In this document: positions 15,405 to 24,577 of the stretch, piece after piece
How the letters are laid out: each line of letters begins with the position of its first letter
Position numbering within the stretch: position 1 is the first letter of the stretch
Source: a virus
Virus record (IMG/VR): IMGVR_UViG_3300023112_001138
Span: 1 to 64,000 of that record
Reading direction: 5' to 3' (one strand)
Length of the DNA stretch: 64,000 nt
Made by a program: the position numbers and the translations under genes
Notes under the pieces: generated by a model
Databases searched by the model: none
What the model saw: the letters and a program-made list of their open reading frames with translations, nothing else
What the model was told of the DNA's origin: nothing

Positions 15405-16244
15405 ATGAAGATAATAATTACCGAAAACCAGTTAAAAAAAATACTTTTAAATGAAAATCAATATACAAAAAGTAATGTAACTTTTAATGATATATGGTTT
15501 TGTAATAAAGTAGTTAAATGTGATGAAAATCAAGATAGGGATGATAGCCCACTTTATTTAGTACAACAAAGATTAATAGAAGAGTTAAATAAAAATCCGG
15601 AAACAAAAAAATGGGTGATAAAAAAGAACTTCACAGCAGATAAATCTTTTGGTCCAACTACCGCTAAGGCAATTGGGATGTATTATACTAATGGTGAAAG
15701 TGAATTTGAGTGTCCAGTTAATATCGGACCAAAATTATTAAAAAAGTTAGGTTTTGAACCACCAGAAGAATTAACAGAAGATGAAAAAATATTGGCAGTT
15801 ACATTAACTATGGAAATGTCTAGTTACAATGAAAATGAAATTAAAGCAATATCTAATGTAATTGCAAATAGATCATATATACGTAATAAATCTGTGGTAG
15901 ATATAGTTAAATCTTGTAATAAGAAAAACATTTGTCAATTCTCTGGGTGGAATGATTATAAAGGTGAGGATGTCGACACTGTTATATGTAAAGAAAGATC
16001 GTATGAGGATGATTCTTGGGAAACTGCGGTAAAGTATGCGAAGTTATTGTTGTCGGGTGCAAACTTTTCAGATAATACTAATGGTGCAACACATTATTAT
16101 AACCCTAACAATCCAGACGTTAAAAAAAACCCACCTAATTGGGGTGAAGGATTTGATACTTGGGTACCACATATTAAATTAATTCATTCATATGGTAGGG
16201 ATACTACAACTAATTGGGCAAAAAATCCAGTTATAAGAAAATAA
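15405..16244 (+). CDS. SleB-like cell-wall hydrolase with capsid-targeting-like leader
   Basis: This 279-residue protein starts MKIIITENQLKKILLNE|N. A peptidoglycan-binding-like segment (residues about 45-120) precedes a SleB/Hydrolase_2 domain (about 125-275) with VTLTMEMSSY (likely catalytic Glu), IKAISNVIANRS, and ATHYYNPNNPD...PPNWGEGF. The family cleaves the peptidoglycan glycan strand (lytic or amidase activity). No signal peptide is present, but the leader suggests packing inside the capsid. I infer a virion-borne lysin used at entry; lysis from within is the alternative. Confidence 0.82.
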   Translation: MKIIITENQLKKILLNENQYTKSNVTFNDIWFCNKVVKCDENQDRDDSPLYLVQQRLIEELNKNPETKKWVIKKNFTADKSFGPTTAKAIGMYYTNGESEFECPVNIGPKLLKKLGFEPPEELTEDEKILAVTLTMEMSSYNENEIKAISNVIANRSYIRNKSVVDIVKSCNKKNICQFSGWNDYKGEDVDTVICKERSYEDDSWETAVKYAKLLLSGANFSDNTNGATHYYNPNNPDVKKNPPNWGEGFDTWVPHIKLIHSYGRDTTTNWAKNPVIRK

Positions 16245-16248
16245 TAAA

Positions 16249-16506
16249 ATGGAAAGGGAATTAGATTACGCCTATAAGATATTCGTTTTTGAACAAATAC
16301 ACAATGCAACTGCAAGTGTAAAAAAAAGATGGATAATATACGATAGTATTTTAGGTGTCTTAAATGATATGAGGGAAATGGAATTAATAGATGAAATAAA
16401 ATATAGAATAACTGACAATGAAAATGATGTAAAAGTGTTCAAGTCTTCTCTAAAGAAGATAAAAAATAAAAATGATACTTTAAATTTGTTAATTAATTCA
16501 ATTTAG
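16249..16506 (+). CDS. Small helical hypothetical protein
   Basis: This 85-residue protein is helical and basic (AYKIFVFEQIHNATASVKKRW) without leader or recognised domain. It follows the hydrolase by 4 nt and may be its partner or regulator; this is only a guess from position. Confidence 0.6.
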   Translation: MERELDYAYKIFVFEQIHNATASVKKRWIIYDSILGVLNDMREMELIDEIKYRITDNENDVKVFKSSLKKIKNKNDTLNLLINSI

Positions 16507-16509
16507 TAT

Positions 16510-16517
16510 ATATTTAT
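16510..16517 (+). promoter_or_regulatory. ATATTTAT motif, candidate phage promoter element
   Basis: The octamer lies 17 nt before ATG at 16535. Confidence 0.45.
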
Positions 16518-16534
16518 AAATAAAAGTTAAGAGT

Positions 16535-18160
16535 ATGAAATATATAATTAGTGAAAACCAATATAAGATATTATTAAAAGAAGATAGGGTTACATTTTTA
16601 AAGACAAATAATGTAATTACAAAAGATGACCTTAAAAAATACCTTAAAGGTGAAAAAGAAGTATCCCAAGATCACCCAGAAGGTGGGATGAAGAAAAGAA
16701 TTAAGCTTGAACCTATTCAAGGTCATGATGGTATCGATATAGGTTATATCGTAACAAACAAAAAAGGTAAGGTGAGTATTAAAGTCACAGAGGAGGTTTT
16801 TGATAACATGGTTGACTCTGACCCAACAAATAATAAATCATTTGTCCAGTGGATGCTAGGGGTGTTTAGTCGACACCTTAAAGATGGTGATACTGATCAA
16901 GCAGTTAGATTTTTATCTGAAGATTTACCTGAAGCTAATGAATATCTTGAAGTTTTTGAAAGGGTTAGAAAGAAAAAAGTATTTAAAACTGGTGCACCTA
17001 ATAGACCTAACGCACCCGATAATGTTACCGACATAAATCAATATAAAGATTTGGCACATCTCTACTCCATTGTTAGCCCATTTATCGGCGCTGATGAAGA
17101 AGATGAGGATGATGGAGTAAGCCCTATATGGAAAAAAATGAAAAAGTATATTGATCTTGGACATGCTAGGTTAGCGTATAGAGATAATGACGTATTAGTT
17201 TATATTCCAGATACTATAGAATCTAGTTGTGACCCATTAGGTAATTTAGCTTCATGGTGTACGAGAAGAGAAGGGAATTCTTATTTTAAATCTTACCGAG
17301 AAGGGAATAAAAAACCAGATGGTAGTAATTCAGATTTATATGTAGTTATACCTAAAGAAGTTTTTGAAGGTGATGACGTTGGTGGGAGGTTTCCATTACA
17401 ATTCCATTTTGAAACTGGACAATTACATGATAAAAACAATTCATCTATAGAAAATGATTTTAATAATTTAATGAGTAATTATAGTGGGGCAAAGGAATTC
17501 TTTAAAAGAGAGTTAGGGGTATTAGCAACTGGAGATATTGAGCAAGGATCTGGATTAATGGATAGTAGGTATTTAAAGTACCTTAATAAGTTCGGTGGTA
17601 AAGCAAAAGATGTAATGACTGATGCTACATATAAAAAAGGTGTAGAATCTATTAGAAAATTAGCATCAGAACAAACAGGACAACTTCAAAATAATAAGTA
17701 TTTAAAGTGGTTAATGGAAAATACTGATGGTGTGCAAATAACGGATTATTTGGATCCTAGTGTGGAGGTATTAGATTTTAGTAATATGGAATTAACAGAG
17801 CTTCCAGACATCTCGAACTTCGTCAAGGTAACTAGACTTTCAGCTAATCAGTGTGGGTTAGTTAAATTACCACCTGTTAATTATTTACCTAAAAGTATTG
17901 AGGTTTTAACTATGACAGGAAATCAAATTAAAGAGGTTCCACTGAAAGATTATGGGACATTAACTAATTGTTTTGTAATGAATTTTGGTGACAACCCAGT
18001 TACAAAAATAAATGTGGAGGTACTGGAGAAATTGGTTAGGGAGGCGTTAGCTAGATTTGTATTAGCAAGTGTTAACTTAGATAATCTTTCACCTGAAAAT
18101 CTTGCACAATATAGGAGGTTTGAGGAAGATCCCGATAGTATAGGATATTTAGTGGCGTAA
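16535..18160 (+). CDS. Leader protein with WCT-type domain and leucine-rich repeats
   Basis: This 541-residue protein starts MKYIISENQYKILLKE|D. Residues about 235-320 carry the phage WCT pattern (ASWCTRREGNSYFKSYREG, DLYVVIP, FPLQFHFETGQLHD), seen in several large-phage proteins of unknown role. Residues about 410-490 are leucine-rich repeats (LDFSNMELTELPDI, LSANQCGLVKLPP, LTMTGNQIKEVP). LRRs bind proteins, so this may be an injected effector that binds a host target. The target is unknown. Confidence 0.72.
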   Translation: MKYIISENQYKILLKEDRVTFLKTNNVITKDDLKKYLKGEKEVSQDHPEGGMKKRIKLEPIQGHDGIDIGYIVTNKKGKVSIKVTEEVFDNMVDSDPTNNKSFVQWMLGVFSRHLKDGDTDQAVRFLSEDLPEANEYLEVFERVRKKKVFKTGAPNRPNAPDNVTDINQYKDLAHLYSIVSPFIGADEEDEDDGVSPIWKKMKKYIDLGHARLAYRDNDVLVYIPDTIESSCDPLGNLASWCTRREGNSYFKSYREGNKKPDGSNSDLYVVIPKEVFEGDDVGGRFPLQFHFETGQLHDKNNSSIENDFNNLMSNYSGAKEFFKRELGVLATGDIEQGSGLMDSRYLKYLNKFGGKAKDVMTDATYKKGVESIRKLASEQTGQLQNNKYLKWLMENTDGVQITDYLDPSVEVLDFSNMELTELPDISNFVKVTRLSANQCGLVKLPPVNYLPKSIEVLTMTGNQIKEVPLKDYGTLTNCFVMNFGDNPVTKINVEVLEKLVREALARFVLASVNLDNLSPENLAQYRRFEEDPDSIGYLVA

Positions 18161-18185
18161 ATAAAATTTTTTTATTAATAACACT

Positions 18186-18193
18186 ATATTTAT
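18186..18193 (+). promoter_or_regulatory. ATATTTAT motif, candidate phage promoter element
   Basis: The octamer lies 38 nt before ATG at 18232; the long gap lowers confidence. Confidence 0.3.
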
Positions 18194-18231
18194 AATATAA
18201 AATAACATACTTTATAAAAAACATTAATAAT

Positions 18232-18396
18232 ATGTCAAAAAGAAAGAAAAAAGTGGTTAGGTTAACAGAAACAGAAATGGTTAGCTTAATTGAAAACATC
18301 GTTAACGAAGTAAAAAGAGAAAAGAAAAGAGAAATTACAGAATCTAGAAATAGAAAACCTGTAAGTAGAAAACCAGTATCTAGAAGAAGAAGATAA
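18232..18396 (+). CDS. Very basic 54-residue peptide with LTE leader
   Basis: The frame starts MSKRKKKVVRLTETEMVSLI and reaches IVNE|V at residues 23-27, then ITE|S near 38-41. It ends with two RKPVS copies and four Arg. The sequence between and after the cleavage sites would release Arg-rich peptides. Such peptides could neutralise packaged DNA, as small basic internal peptides do in other phages. It is a direct parallel to T4 internal peptides in composition only. Confidence 0.62.
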   Translation: MSKRKKKVVRLTETEMVSLIENIVNEVKREKKREITESRNRKPVSRKPVSRRRR

Positions 18397-18415
18397 TCCA
18401 AAGTTAAAAAAACGT

Positions 18416-19798
18416 ATGTCTAAAAATTTATCAGAAGAAAGAATTAGGATGAGAAAACTTATGGGGTTTACCTATGAGGATAATTCTCATGATGTATTGG
18501 CGGAACAGAATATTGGTAAATCTATAATTTCTGAACAGGGGGAAAAAGAAGAAGTTGGAGGAGAAGATTGTGTCACTATTAGTCATGTAGGGAGATTCCC
18601 AGTGGATGGTATTGCAGGGTCCGGTGCATTTACAACGTTTATGGATAAAATAGAGACCACTATTAAAGGTAATGCTAAATTAGCGGATAAAATTACAAAA
18701 GGTTTTGTATATGTAACAGATTTTAGTCTTATTGGTGGCGCAAGTAATCATTATGAGGGTCATTCTGTGACACCTGAAAAAAATAATGACCGTAAAAGTG
18801 ATTATAGTGGACAAGATTATACTGAAGATAATAAGTCATCTCACTTTAAGAAAAATAAAGAATTATCAGTAAATCGAGCTAAAGGTTTGGCAGATGAATT
18901 AAACGGGGAGGATGGATTAAAACGTATTAATGTTCAATTCGATGAGGGTATTTTAGATAATGCTAAAAATAACGCACAAGGATATATTATAGATACAGGG
19001 GGAATTAATGATAAACCTAATAAATCAAGCTGGACAATTAATGGTGTAACATACCAACCCGGTCAAGTAGTTGAAGTTAGTATGACTATTTGTTACCAAT
19101 CAGAAAAACAGGAGGAAAATCCTGAAACAGGAACCACAGAAACGGTAATAACCAAAGAACAGGTAACAGTACTAAAAAAGTGTTTTAATGGTGCCACAAT
19201 TAAAGTAATTTATGACCCAAAAGATCTGAAGAAAAGAGGGCTTCCAGACCATAGTTGTAATAAAGCAGTTTATGATATATGGGCAAATGGTTATAAGATA
19301 AAAAGAACACCAACGTTAGATTACGCTAGTTTAAATAATAAAGGGTATTTAGATGATGCTGAGAAAGAAGGGCGGAAAAGGATAAATACGTTTACTTTAG
19401 AGATAGATGGGGTAAATAGTGAGTTCTTTAATGAGGATATTATAGGTAAACATAGTGGAAGATTAGTGATTACGGCAGCATGTAGGAAGACAAAAGCAGG
19501 GAAATGGAGATCAAAAACGTGGAAGTTAAATGGAAAGAAAATGGATCCAAGTGACTGTCATTATGGCGTAGGGAAAATAATAGTAGATACCGCTGAAGGA
19601 ACCGACTCTAAAGTAGTGGTAACACCTAGTATGTGGGGAGTAGAGAAAAATGTTGCAGAATTTCCAGCTTGTGAAAATATAATTACTGAGTTAATGACTG
19701 ATAAACCTAAAGTTATAGAAAAAATAAAAACTTGGTGGAAAAAAATAAATAGTAAATCGGATAAGGAAGAAACAAAAAAAGAAGTAACAAGATTCTAA
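18416..19798 (+). CDS. Unknown protein with MRKLMGF-type leader
   Basis: This 460-residue protein begins with LSEERIRMRKLMGF, related to the class B leaders at 213 and 3517. Candidate cut sites follow at LAE|Q and ISE|Q (within residues 28-41). The body is beta-rich (residues about 60-430), with a NKELSVNRAKGLADEL helix (about 146-161) resembling the OmpA-like motif that binds peptidoglycan. Seven or more Cys suggest disulfides. It ends 4 nt into the convergent gene at 19795. I cannot assign a function. Confidence 0.65.
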   Translation: MSKNLSEERIRMRKLMGFTYEDNSHDVLAEQNIGKSIISEQGEKEEVGGEDCVTISHVGRFPVDGIAGSGAFTTFMDKIETTIKGNAKLADKITKGFVYVTDFSLIGGASNHYEGHSVTPEKNNDRKSDYSGQDYTEDNKSSHFKKNKELSVNRAKGLADELNGEDGLKRINVQFDEGILDNAKNNAQGYIIDTGGINDKPNKSSWTINGVTYQPGQVVEVSMTICYQSEKQEENPETGTTETVITKEQVTVLKKCFNGATIKVIYDPKDLKKRGLPDHSCNKAVYDIWANGYKIKRTPTLDYASLNNKGYLDDAEKEGRKRINTFTLEIDGVNSEFFNEDIIGKHSGRLVITAACRKTKAGKWRSKTWKLNGKKMDPSDCHYGVGKIIVDTAEGTDSKVVVTPSMWGVEKNVAEFPACENIITELMTDKPKVIEKIKTWWKKINSKSDKEETKKEVTRF

Positions 19799-20409
19799 TC
19801 AACTTTATTATATAACATTTTAATTATTTCTTTATCCAATTCCGAATATTCAGTTACGGTAGAATACCCTTGATAAAAAATACTATTATCGTACTGGTAT
19901 GTGTCATTCCCTAACCCTAAACATTGTGTTATTTCTTCGCGTAGTATATGTTTTTGTCTAATAGGGTTTTTTACTCTACCAATATCTACAAATGCCTCAC
20001 CCCCATAAATATTATTATGTCTACCACAATATATAACACCAAAACCTTGAGTATTACCCTTTGTATGTTCATCAAATTCCATATTAATTTTAGAGAATTC
20101 TTTTCGTGTCCCTAAAAATAGTAATAGATTAGATTCATCATTATTAGTAGTTATCGATATATTGATAGGGCTAATAATGTCATTTAGTTCAGATACAACC
20201 TTTTCTAATTCTTCAATTAAATAATCTATTTTTTCTCCCTTAACAAATATTTTAACGTCTTTTTTGAATTTTTTATGTGATTTGGCACTGGAAGAGTATT
20301 CTCCATAATGAACTATCGTATCATAATAATTTATTATAGTTAGAGAATCTATTTGTGAAACCCCATTTAAAGAGGTTAATACGATTAATAATGTGATTAA
20401 GTTTTTCAT
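19795..20409 (-). CDS. Secreted DUF2927-like protein
   Basis: This 204-residue protein has a Bacteroidota-type signal peptide (MKNLITLLIVLTSLNGVSQ, residues 1-19, cut near SQ|I). The C-terminal part (LREEITQCLGLGNDTYQYDNSIFYQGYS) fits DUF2927, a putative zincin-like family where the His of HExxH is often replaced; here it is REEITQ. Function unknown; location periplasm or surface. The ATG at 20409 is preferred to 20457 because the signal peptide begins there. It is convergent with and overlaps the upstream plus-strand gene by 4 nt. Confidence 0.7.
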   Translation of the reverse strand: MKNLITLLIVLTSLNGVSQIDSLTIINYYDTIVHYGEYSSSAKSHKKFKKDVKIFVKGEKIDYLIEELEKVVSELNDIISPINISITTNNDESNLLLFLGTRKEFSKINMEFDEHTKGNTQGFGVIYCGRHNNIYGGEAFVDIGRVKNPIRQKHILREEITQCLGLGNDTYQYDNSIFYQGYSTVTEYSELDKEIIKMLYNKVD

Positions 20410-20476
20410 AGTTGTTTGATTTAATACAAATATACGAAAAAAATTTGACTTTACCAAATATTATGCGTAATAATCT

Positions 20477-22954
20477 CTATTCTACTACTTTTACCTCTAC
20501 CTTTTCCTTAACTTTACTATAAGAAATCATAATAGTTTGACCTTCCTTAACATTACCTTTTAATATTTCTTCCGATACAGGGTCTTCAACATACTTTTGT
20601 ATTGCTCTATTAAGTGGTCTTGCACCATATTCTTCATCATAACCCACTTTCGCTAGAAAATCTTTTATGGATTTGGTTAGTTTAAGTTTGTAACCTATTT
20701 CTACCATTCTTTCTTGTAGTTTAGCAATCTCTAGTTTTACTATTTGAGCTATTTCTTCTTGATTAAGTGAATTAAATATAACAACATCATCTAACCTATT
20801 TAAAAATTCTGGTGGAAAATGTTTTTTAAGTTCTTTCTTTAATACATTTTTTCTATTTTCATCTGAATCACCTTCTAACATTTTAGTTGTGAAACCTAAT
20901 CCAGTACCAAAATCTTGGAGTTTCTTTGCCCCCACATTTGATGTCATTATTATCACACAATTTTTAAAGTTAACTTTCCTACCTAAACTATCTGTTAATT
21001 GCCCATCATCCAAAAGTTGTAACAATACATTATATACATCTCTATTGGCTTTCTCGATTTCATCAAATAATAATATTGAGTAGGGCTTTCTTCTAACCTT
21101 TTCGGTTAATTGACCACCCTCATCGTGTCCTACATATCCTGGAGGTGCGCCAATTAATCTTGAAACTGTATGTTTTTCTTGATATTCCGACATATCAATT
21201 CTTATTAGTGATTCCTCATTACCGAACATATACTCCGCCAATTTTTTTGCTAAATGTGTTTTCCCAGTACCGGTCGGTCCTAAAAACATAAATGTCCCAA
21301 TAGGTTTCTTTGGGTTTCTAATACCTACCCTATTTCTTCTTAAAGATTGGGATATTTTAACAATGGCACTGTCTTGTCCAATTACACTACCTTTCATATC
21401 ACTTTCCATATTTAATAACCTCTTCCCTTCATCTTCACTTAATCTACTTAATGGTATCCCTGTCATAATGGAAACCACATCACTAATATCTTCTGGTGTT
21501 ATAATGGTTCTTTTTTTATTTAATTTATCTTTCCAAACCTCTTTCTCCTCTTCAAGTTTTTCAGTTACTTGTCTTTCTTTATCCCTAAGTTTTGCAGCCT
21601 CCTCATATTTTTGATTCCTAACCACATCATTTTTTTCTTCTTTTATGTTAGTAATTTCACCTTCTAATTTATTGATAACTTCAGGGGGTTTTGCGTTAAC
21701 TTGTGATCTAGCACCAGCTTCATCCATAAGATCAATTGCTTTATCAGGAAATTCTCTGTCAGTAATATATCTATCTGATAGTTTAACACATTGTACAATT
21801 GATTCTTCTAAATAAGTTGCCTTGTGATATTCTTCATAAGAATCTTTTATTCTATTTAATATTGTAATCGTATCTTCTACTGATGGTGGGTCAACTATCA
21901 CTTGTTGGAATCTTCTGGTGAGTGCACCATCCTTTTCAATGTGTTCCCTAAAATCATCTAATGTGGTTGCACCAATTATTTGTAAATCACCTCTAGATAG
22001 TGCTGGTTTAAATACATTTGCTGCATCCATTGATCCTGAAGCATTTCCTGCACCAACCATATTATGTAACTCATCAATGAATAATATAATATCATCAGTG
22101 TTCATTAATTCATCAACAACACCCTTAATTCGTTCTTCAAATTGACCCCTATATTTGGTTCCTGCAACTAATGAAGTTAAATCTAAAGAAATAATTCTTT
22201 TATCTAATAGTGTTCTTGGGGCATCTCCCTCATATATTTTTAAAGCTAAACCTTCAATGATTGTTGTTTTACCGACACCTGGGGGTCCAATTATAACAGG
22301 GTTATTCTTCTTTTTTCTTGAAAGTATTTGTGCAACTCTTTGTATTACATCATCTCTACCGATAACTGGGTCAATATTTCCTTCTGATGCTTTTTTTGTT
22401 ATATCATCAGAAAAATTATCTAGTATAGGTGTATTAGAAGTTGTTTTTCCTCTCTTCTTGGATGGTCTATTAAATATTTCTTCTGGGTCATTAGCAGATT
22501 CAAAAGCATTATCCATATTATCGATTAATGATTTTTTAATTGTATTTTTGTAGTTTTTATAGTTTACCCCCATAGAGTTTAAAATTTTTGTAACATTATT
22601 TTTTTCTTTTAGTGTGGATAATAAAATATGGGTGGTGTCTAAATAAGATTCTTTTAATTTATCACATTCATTTTCTGATCCCTTCATTATCTTTTCTGTA
22701 TGTGCGTTCATTGGAATGTGTTTGATTATCGTTCTACCATCATCTTTCTTTTTTACTATACCCTTCTCTAACTTTCTATGTAAATCATCAATATCTATGC
22801 CCATCTCTAAAAGAAATTTTATTGATTCATTGTTAAAATCGTTTATTAACGCAATGATAATATGTTCTATCTTTATTTCGCAATCATTATAAAGTTTGGC
22901 TTCATCGATTGACTTGTTTATTATTTTTTTTACTTTCGGTAATACTTTTCTCAT
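20477..22954 (-). CDS. clpC: ClpC-type AAA+ protein-unfolding ATPase
   Basis: This 825-residue protein is a full-length Hsp100/Clp ATPase. An N domain (about residues 1-145) is followed by AAA1 with Walker A GPPGVGKTT (about 222-230) and Walker B ILFIDELHN. A UVR-like middle segment (YEEAAKLRDKER, about 430) points to ClpC rather than ClpB. AAA2 has Walker A GPTGTGKTH (about 557) and a C-terminal sensor region (EYGARPLNRAIQKYV). It feeds substrates to a ClpP-type peptidase. Whether an IGF/LGF-type ClpP loop is present I could not settle. No ClpP lies in the window, so it would use host ClpP or act alone. It has an ATATTTAT motif 20 nt upstream. Confidence 0.9.
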   Translation of the reverse strand: MRKVLPKVKKIINKSIDEAKLYNDCEIKIEHIIIALINDFNNESIKFLLEMGIDIDDLHRKLEKGIVKKKDDGRTIIKHIPMNAHTEKIMKGSENECDKLKESYLDTTHILLSTLKEKNNVTKILNSMGVNYKNYKNTIKKSLIDNMDNAFESANDPEEIFNRPSKKRGKTTSNTPILDNFSDDITKKASEGNIDPVIGRDDVIQRVAQILSRKKKNNPVIIGPPGVGKTTIIEGLALKIYEGDAPRTLLDKRIISLDLTSLVAGTKYRGQFEERIKGVVDELMNTDDIILFIDELHNMVGAGNASGSMDAANVFKPALSRGDLQIIGATTLDDFREHIEKDGALTRRFQQVIVDPPSVEDTITILNRIKDSYEEYHKATYLEESIVQCVKLSDRYITDREFPDKAIDLMDEAGARSQVNAKPPEVINKLEGEITNIKEEKNDVVRNQKYEEAAKLRDKERQVTEKLEEEKEVWKDKLNKKRTIITPEDISDVVSIMTGIPLSRLSEDEGKRLLNMESDMKGSVIGQDSAIVKISQSLRRNRVGIRNPKKPIGTFMFLGPTGTGKTHLAKKLAEYMFGNEESLIRIDMSEYQEKHTVSRLIGAPPGYVGHDEGGQLTEKVRRKPYSILLFDEIEKANRDVYNVLLQLLDDGQLTDSLGRKVNFKNCVIIMTSNVGAKKLQDFGTGLGFTTKMLEGDSDENRKNVLKKELKKHFPPEFLNRLDDVVIFNSLNQEEIAQIVKLEIAKLQERMVEIGYKLKLTKSIKDFLAKVGYDEEYGARPLNRAIQKYVEDPVSEEILKGNVKEGQTIMISYSKVKEKVEVKVVE

Positions 22955-22974
22955 GACTAAATTTGTTTTTTTAA

Positions 22975-22982
22975 ATAAATAT
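22975..22982 (-). promoter_or_regulatory. ATATTTAT motif on the minus strand
   Basis: On the minus strand the octamer lies 20 nt before the ClpC start at 22954. Confidence 0.4.
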
Positions 22983-23022
22983 TATTATGTTTGTTAATAA
23001 ATTCATATATAAAATATAAATA

Positions 23023-23946
23023 ATGAAAGACAAATATAAACTTTATTTAGGAGAAACAAAAGAAATAATTTCTAAAATGGTGGAAAAGAACGAATTAGTG
23101 GATATGATATTCACTTCACCACCCTATTATTCGTTCAGAAAAAATTATAGTGGTAACGGAGATGGATCTGTCGGATCCATACATGTGGACGAGTATGCAG
23201 ATTGGCTTTTAGAATTTACAGAAAAGTTTTTACAAGTATTAAAACCTAATGGTAGTTTTTTCCTAAATATTAACGACAAAATCGAAAATGGTGTTGTTCA
23301 CCCAGTATTAGATGAATTAAAATATAAGATGAGTAAACAAGGTTGGTACTTGGTTGCAAAACCTTATATATGGTTTAAAAAACAATCTATGCCCACTAAT
23401 TGTAAATACAGAGCAATTGATAGGTATGAGTATGTGTTCCATTTTTCAAACTCTACTAAACCAAAATTTAGAGCAACTAATTGTAGGACACCTCATTCTG
23501 AAGTTACAAAAAGAAGAATGAAGCGACCAGTACCAACAATCAATTCTAGAGATGGGGTTTATGAACACACAAAAATTAAATTAAATTCTGATGGGGCATT
23601 ACCACATAATGTTGTTATTACACCCGCAGAATCTAACCCCAGTGTATTACACCCAGCTCCTTTTCATGTGGATTTAGCTGAATGGTTTATTAAGGTAGGG
23701 TCAGATATCAACGACATTGTTTTAGATCCGTTTGCTGGGTCTTCAACCACAGGTGTGGCAGCAATTAAAAATGAAAGAAAATACGTTGGTATTGACTTAG
23801 TAGATTTTAATATTAACTTTGGGGAAAATAGAATAAAACATTTGTTAAAAACTGGAGATTGTTATATACCTAAAAATAAATTAACAACTTATGGTATTGA
23901 TGTAAACTATTATAAGGTAAAAGGTAAAAACATCAATAACCCATAA
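23023..23946 (+). CDS. Site-specific DNA methyltransferase (adenine or cytosine N-type, beta class)
   Basis: This 307-residue protein has catalytic motif IV TSPPY (residues 31-35) near the N-terminus and SAM-binding motif I DPFAGSSTT (235-243) near the C-terminus, the order of beta-class N4/N6 amino-methyltransferases. TSPPY rather than DPPY slightly favours N4-cytosine. No partner endonuclease is seen, so it is probably an orphan enzyme protecting phage DNA from host restriction or marking it for regulation. It diverges from clpC. Confidence 0.88.
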   Translation: MKDKYKLYLGETKEIISKMVEKNELVDMIFTSPPYYSFRKNYSGNGDGSVGSIHVDEYADWLLEFTEKFLQVLKPNGSFFLNINDKIENGVVHPVLDELKYKMSKQGWYLVAKPYIWFKKQSMPTNCKYRAIDRYEYVFHFSNSTKPKFRATNCRTPHSEVTKRRMKRPVPTINSRDGVYEHTKIKLNSDGALPHNVVITPAESNPSVLHPAPFHVDLAEWFIKVGSDINDIVLDPFAGSSTTGVAAIKNERKYVGIDLVDFNINFGENRIKHLLKTGDCYIPKNKLTTYGIDVNYYKVKGKNINNP

Positions 23947-23960
23947 TGTCATTTTGACAT
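23946..23960. other. Short inverted repeat after the methyltransferase
   Basis: ATGTCA and TGACAT flank TTT immediately around the methyltransferase stop. It could be an operator half-site pair for the following hsp20 gene or chance. No T tract follows, so it is not a clear terminator. Confidence 0.25.
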
Positions 23961-24037
23961 AAAAACTAATATGGTATATGTTTTGACAATGGATTATTAA
24001 ATTTCAAATAATAATAAAAAAATAAATTAAATTAAAA

Positions 24038-24508
24038 ATGCGAAGAGATTTTAACGAAATAATAAAAGATTTGTTTACACATGACGATTACTTATGGAGT
24101 AACTCCACAATAACACCCTTTTTAAATAGGATCACTGAAAATAATCCTTTACGTAAGGATAGAGATTATGCTCAAAACCTACCACCTACCAACATTTATG
24201 AAGATGAGTGGTCGTATAGGTATGAGTTATCAACACCAGGGTTTATAAAAAACAATTTATCTGTGGAACTAGATAATAGTGTTCTTACAATAAGAGGTGA
24301 ACGAAAAAACACTAATAAAAAAGAAACTGGTGAATATATTGCTAAAGAATACCACTCCAATAAATTTTATAGGTCATTTAATTTACCTGAAAATATTGTT
24401 GCAGATGAGATACACGCAAAGGTAGATAATGGAATTACTACTTTATTTATACCAAAAGAAAAACCAACAAAGACCAAAAATTTAACAAAAACTATAGAGA
24501 TATCTTAG
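24038..24508 (+). CDS. Small heat shock protein Hsp20
   Basis: This 156-residue protein has an alpha-crystallin domain over about residues 48-145: YRYELSTPGFIKNNLSVELD, LTIRGERK, the YHSNKFYRSFNLPENI stretch and the DNGITTLFIPK end. These chaperones hold unfolding proteins and are common in T4-like phages, where they may help assembly. Together with clpC nearby it forms a proteostasis pair. A good terminator follows. Confidence 0.9.
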   Translation: MRRDFNEIIKDLFTHDDYLWSNSTITPFLNRITENNPLRKDRDYAQNLPPTNIYEDEWSYRYELSTPGFIKNNLSVELDNSVLTIRGERKNTNKKETGEYIAKEYHSNKFYRSFNLPENIVADEIHAKVDNGITTLFIPKEKPTKTKNLTKTIEIS

Positions 24509-24538
24509 CGTATCTAATATATTTAAAATAATATTTAA

Positions 24539-24566
24539 GCCATACCTTTACAGGTGTGGCTTTTTT
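24539..24566 (+). terminator. Intrinsic terminator after hsp20
   Basis: GCCATACC pairs with GGTGTGGC (one G-T pair) and is followed by six T. It closes the methyltransferase-hsp20 transcript. Confidence 0.8.
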
Positions 24567-24569
24567 ATT

Positions 24570-24577
24570 ATATTTAT
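24570..24577 (+). promoter_or_regulatory. ATATTTAT motif after a terminator
   Basis: The octamer lies directly after the hsp20 terminator and 51 nt before ATG at 24629, consistent with a new transcript. Confidence 0.3.

Noticed and set aside
22155-22553. Plus-strand frames opposite clpC
   Set aside because: The opposite strand encodes a full Clp ATPase with all motifs; these are shadows.
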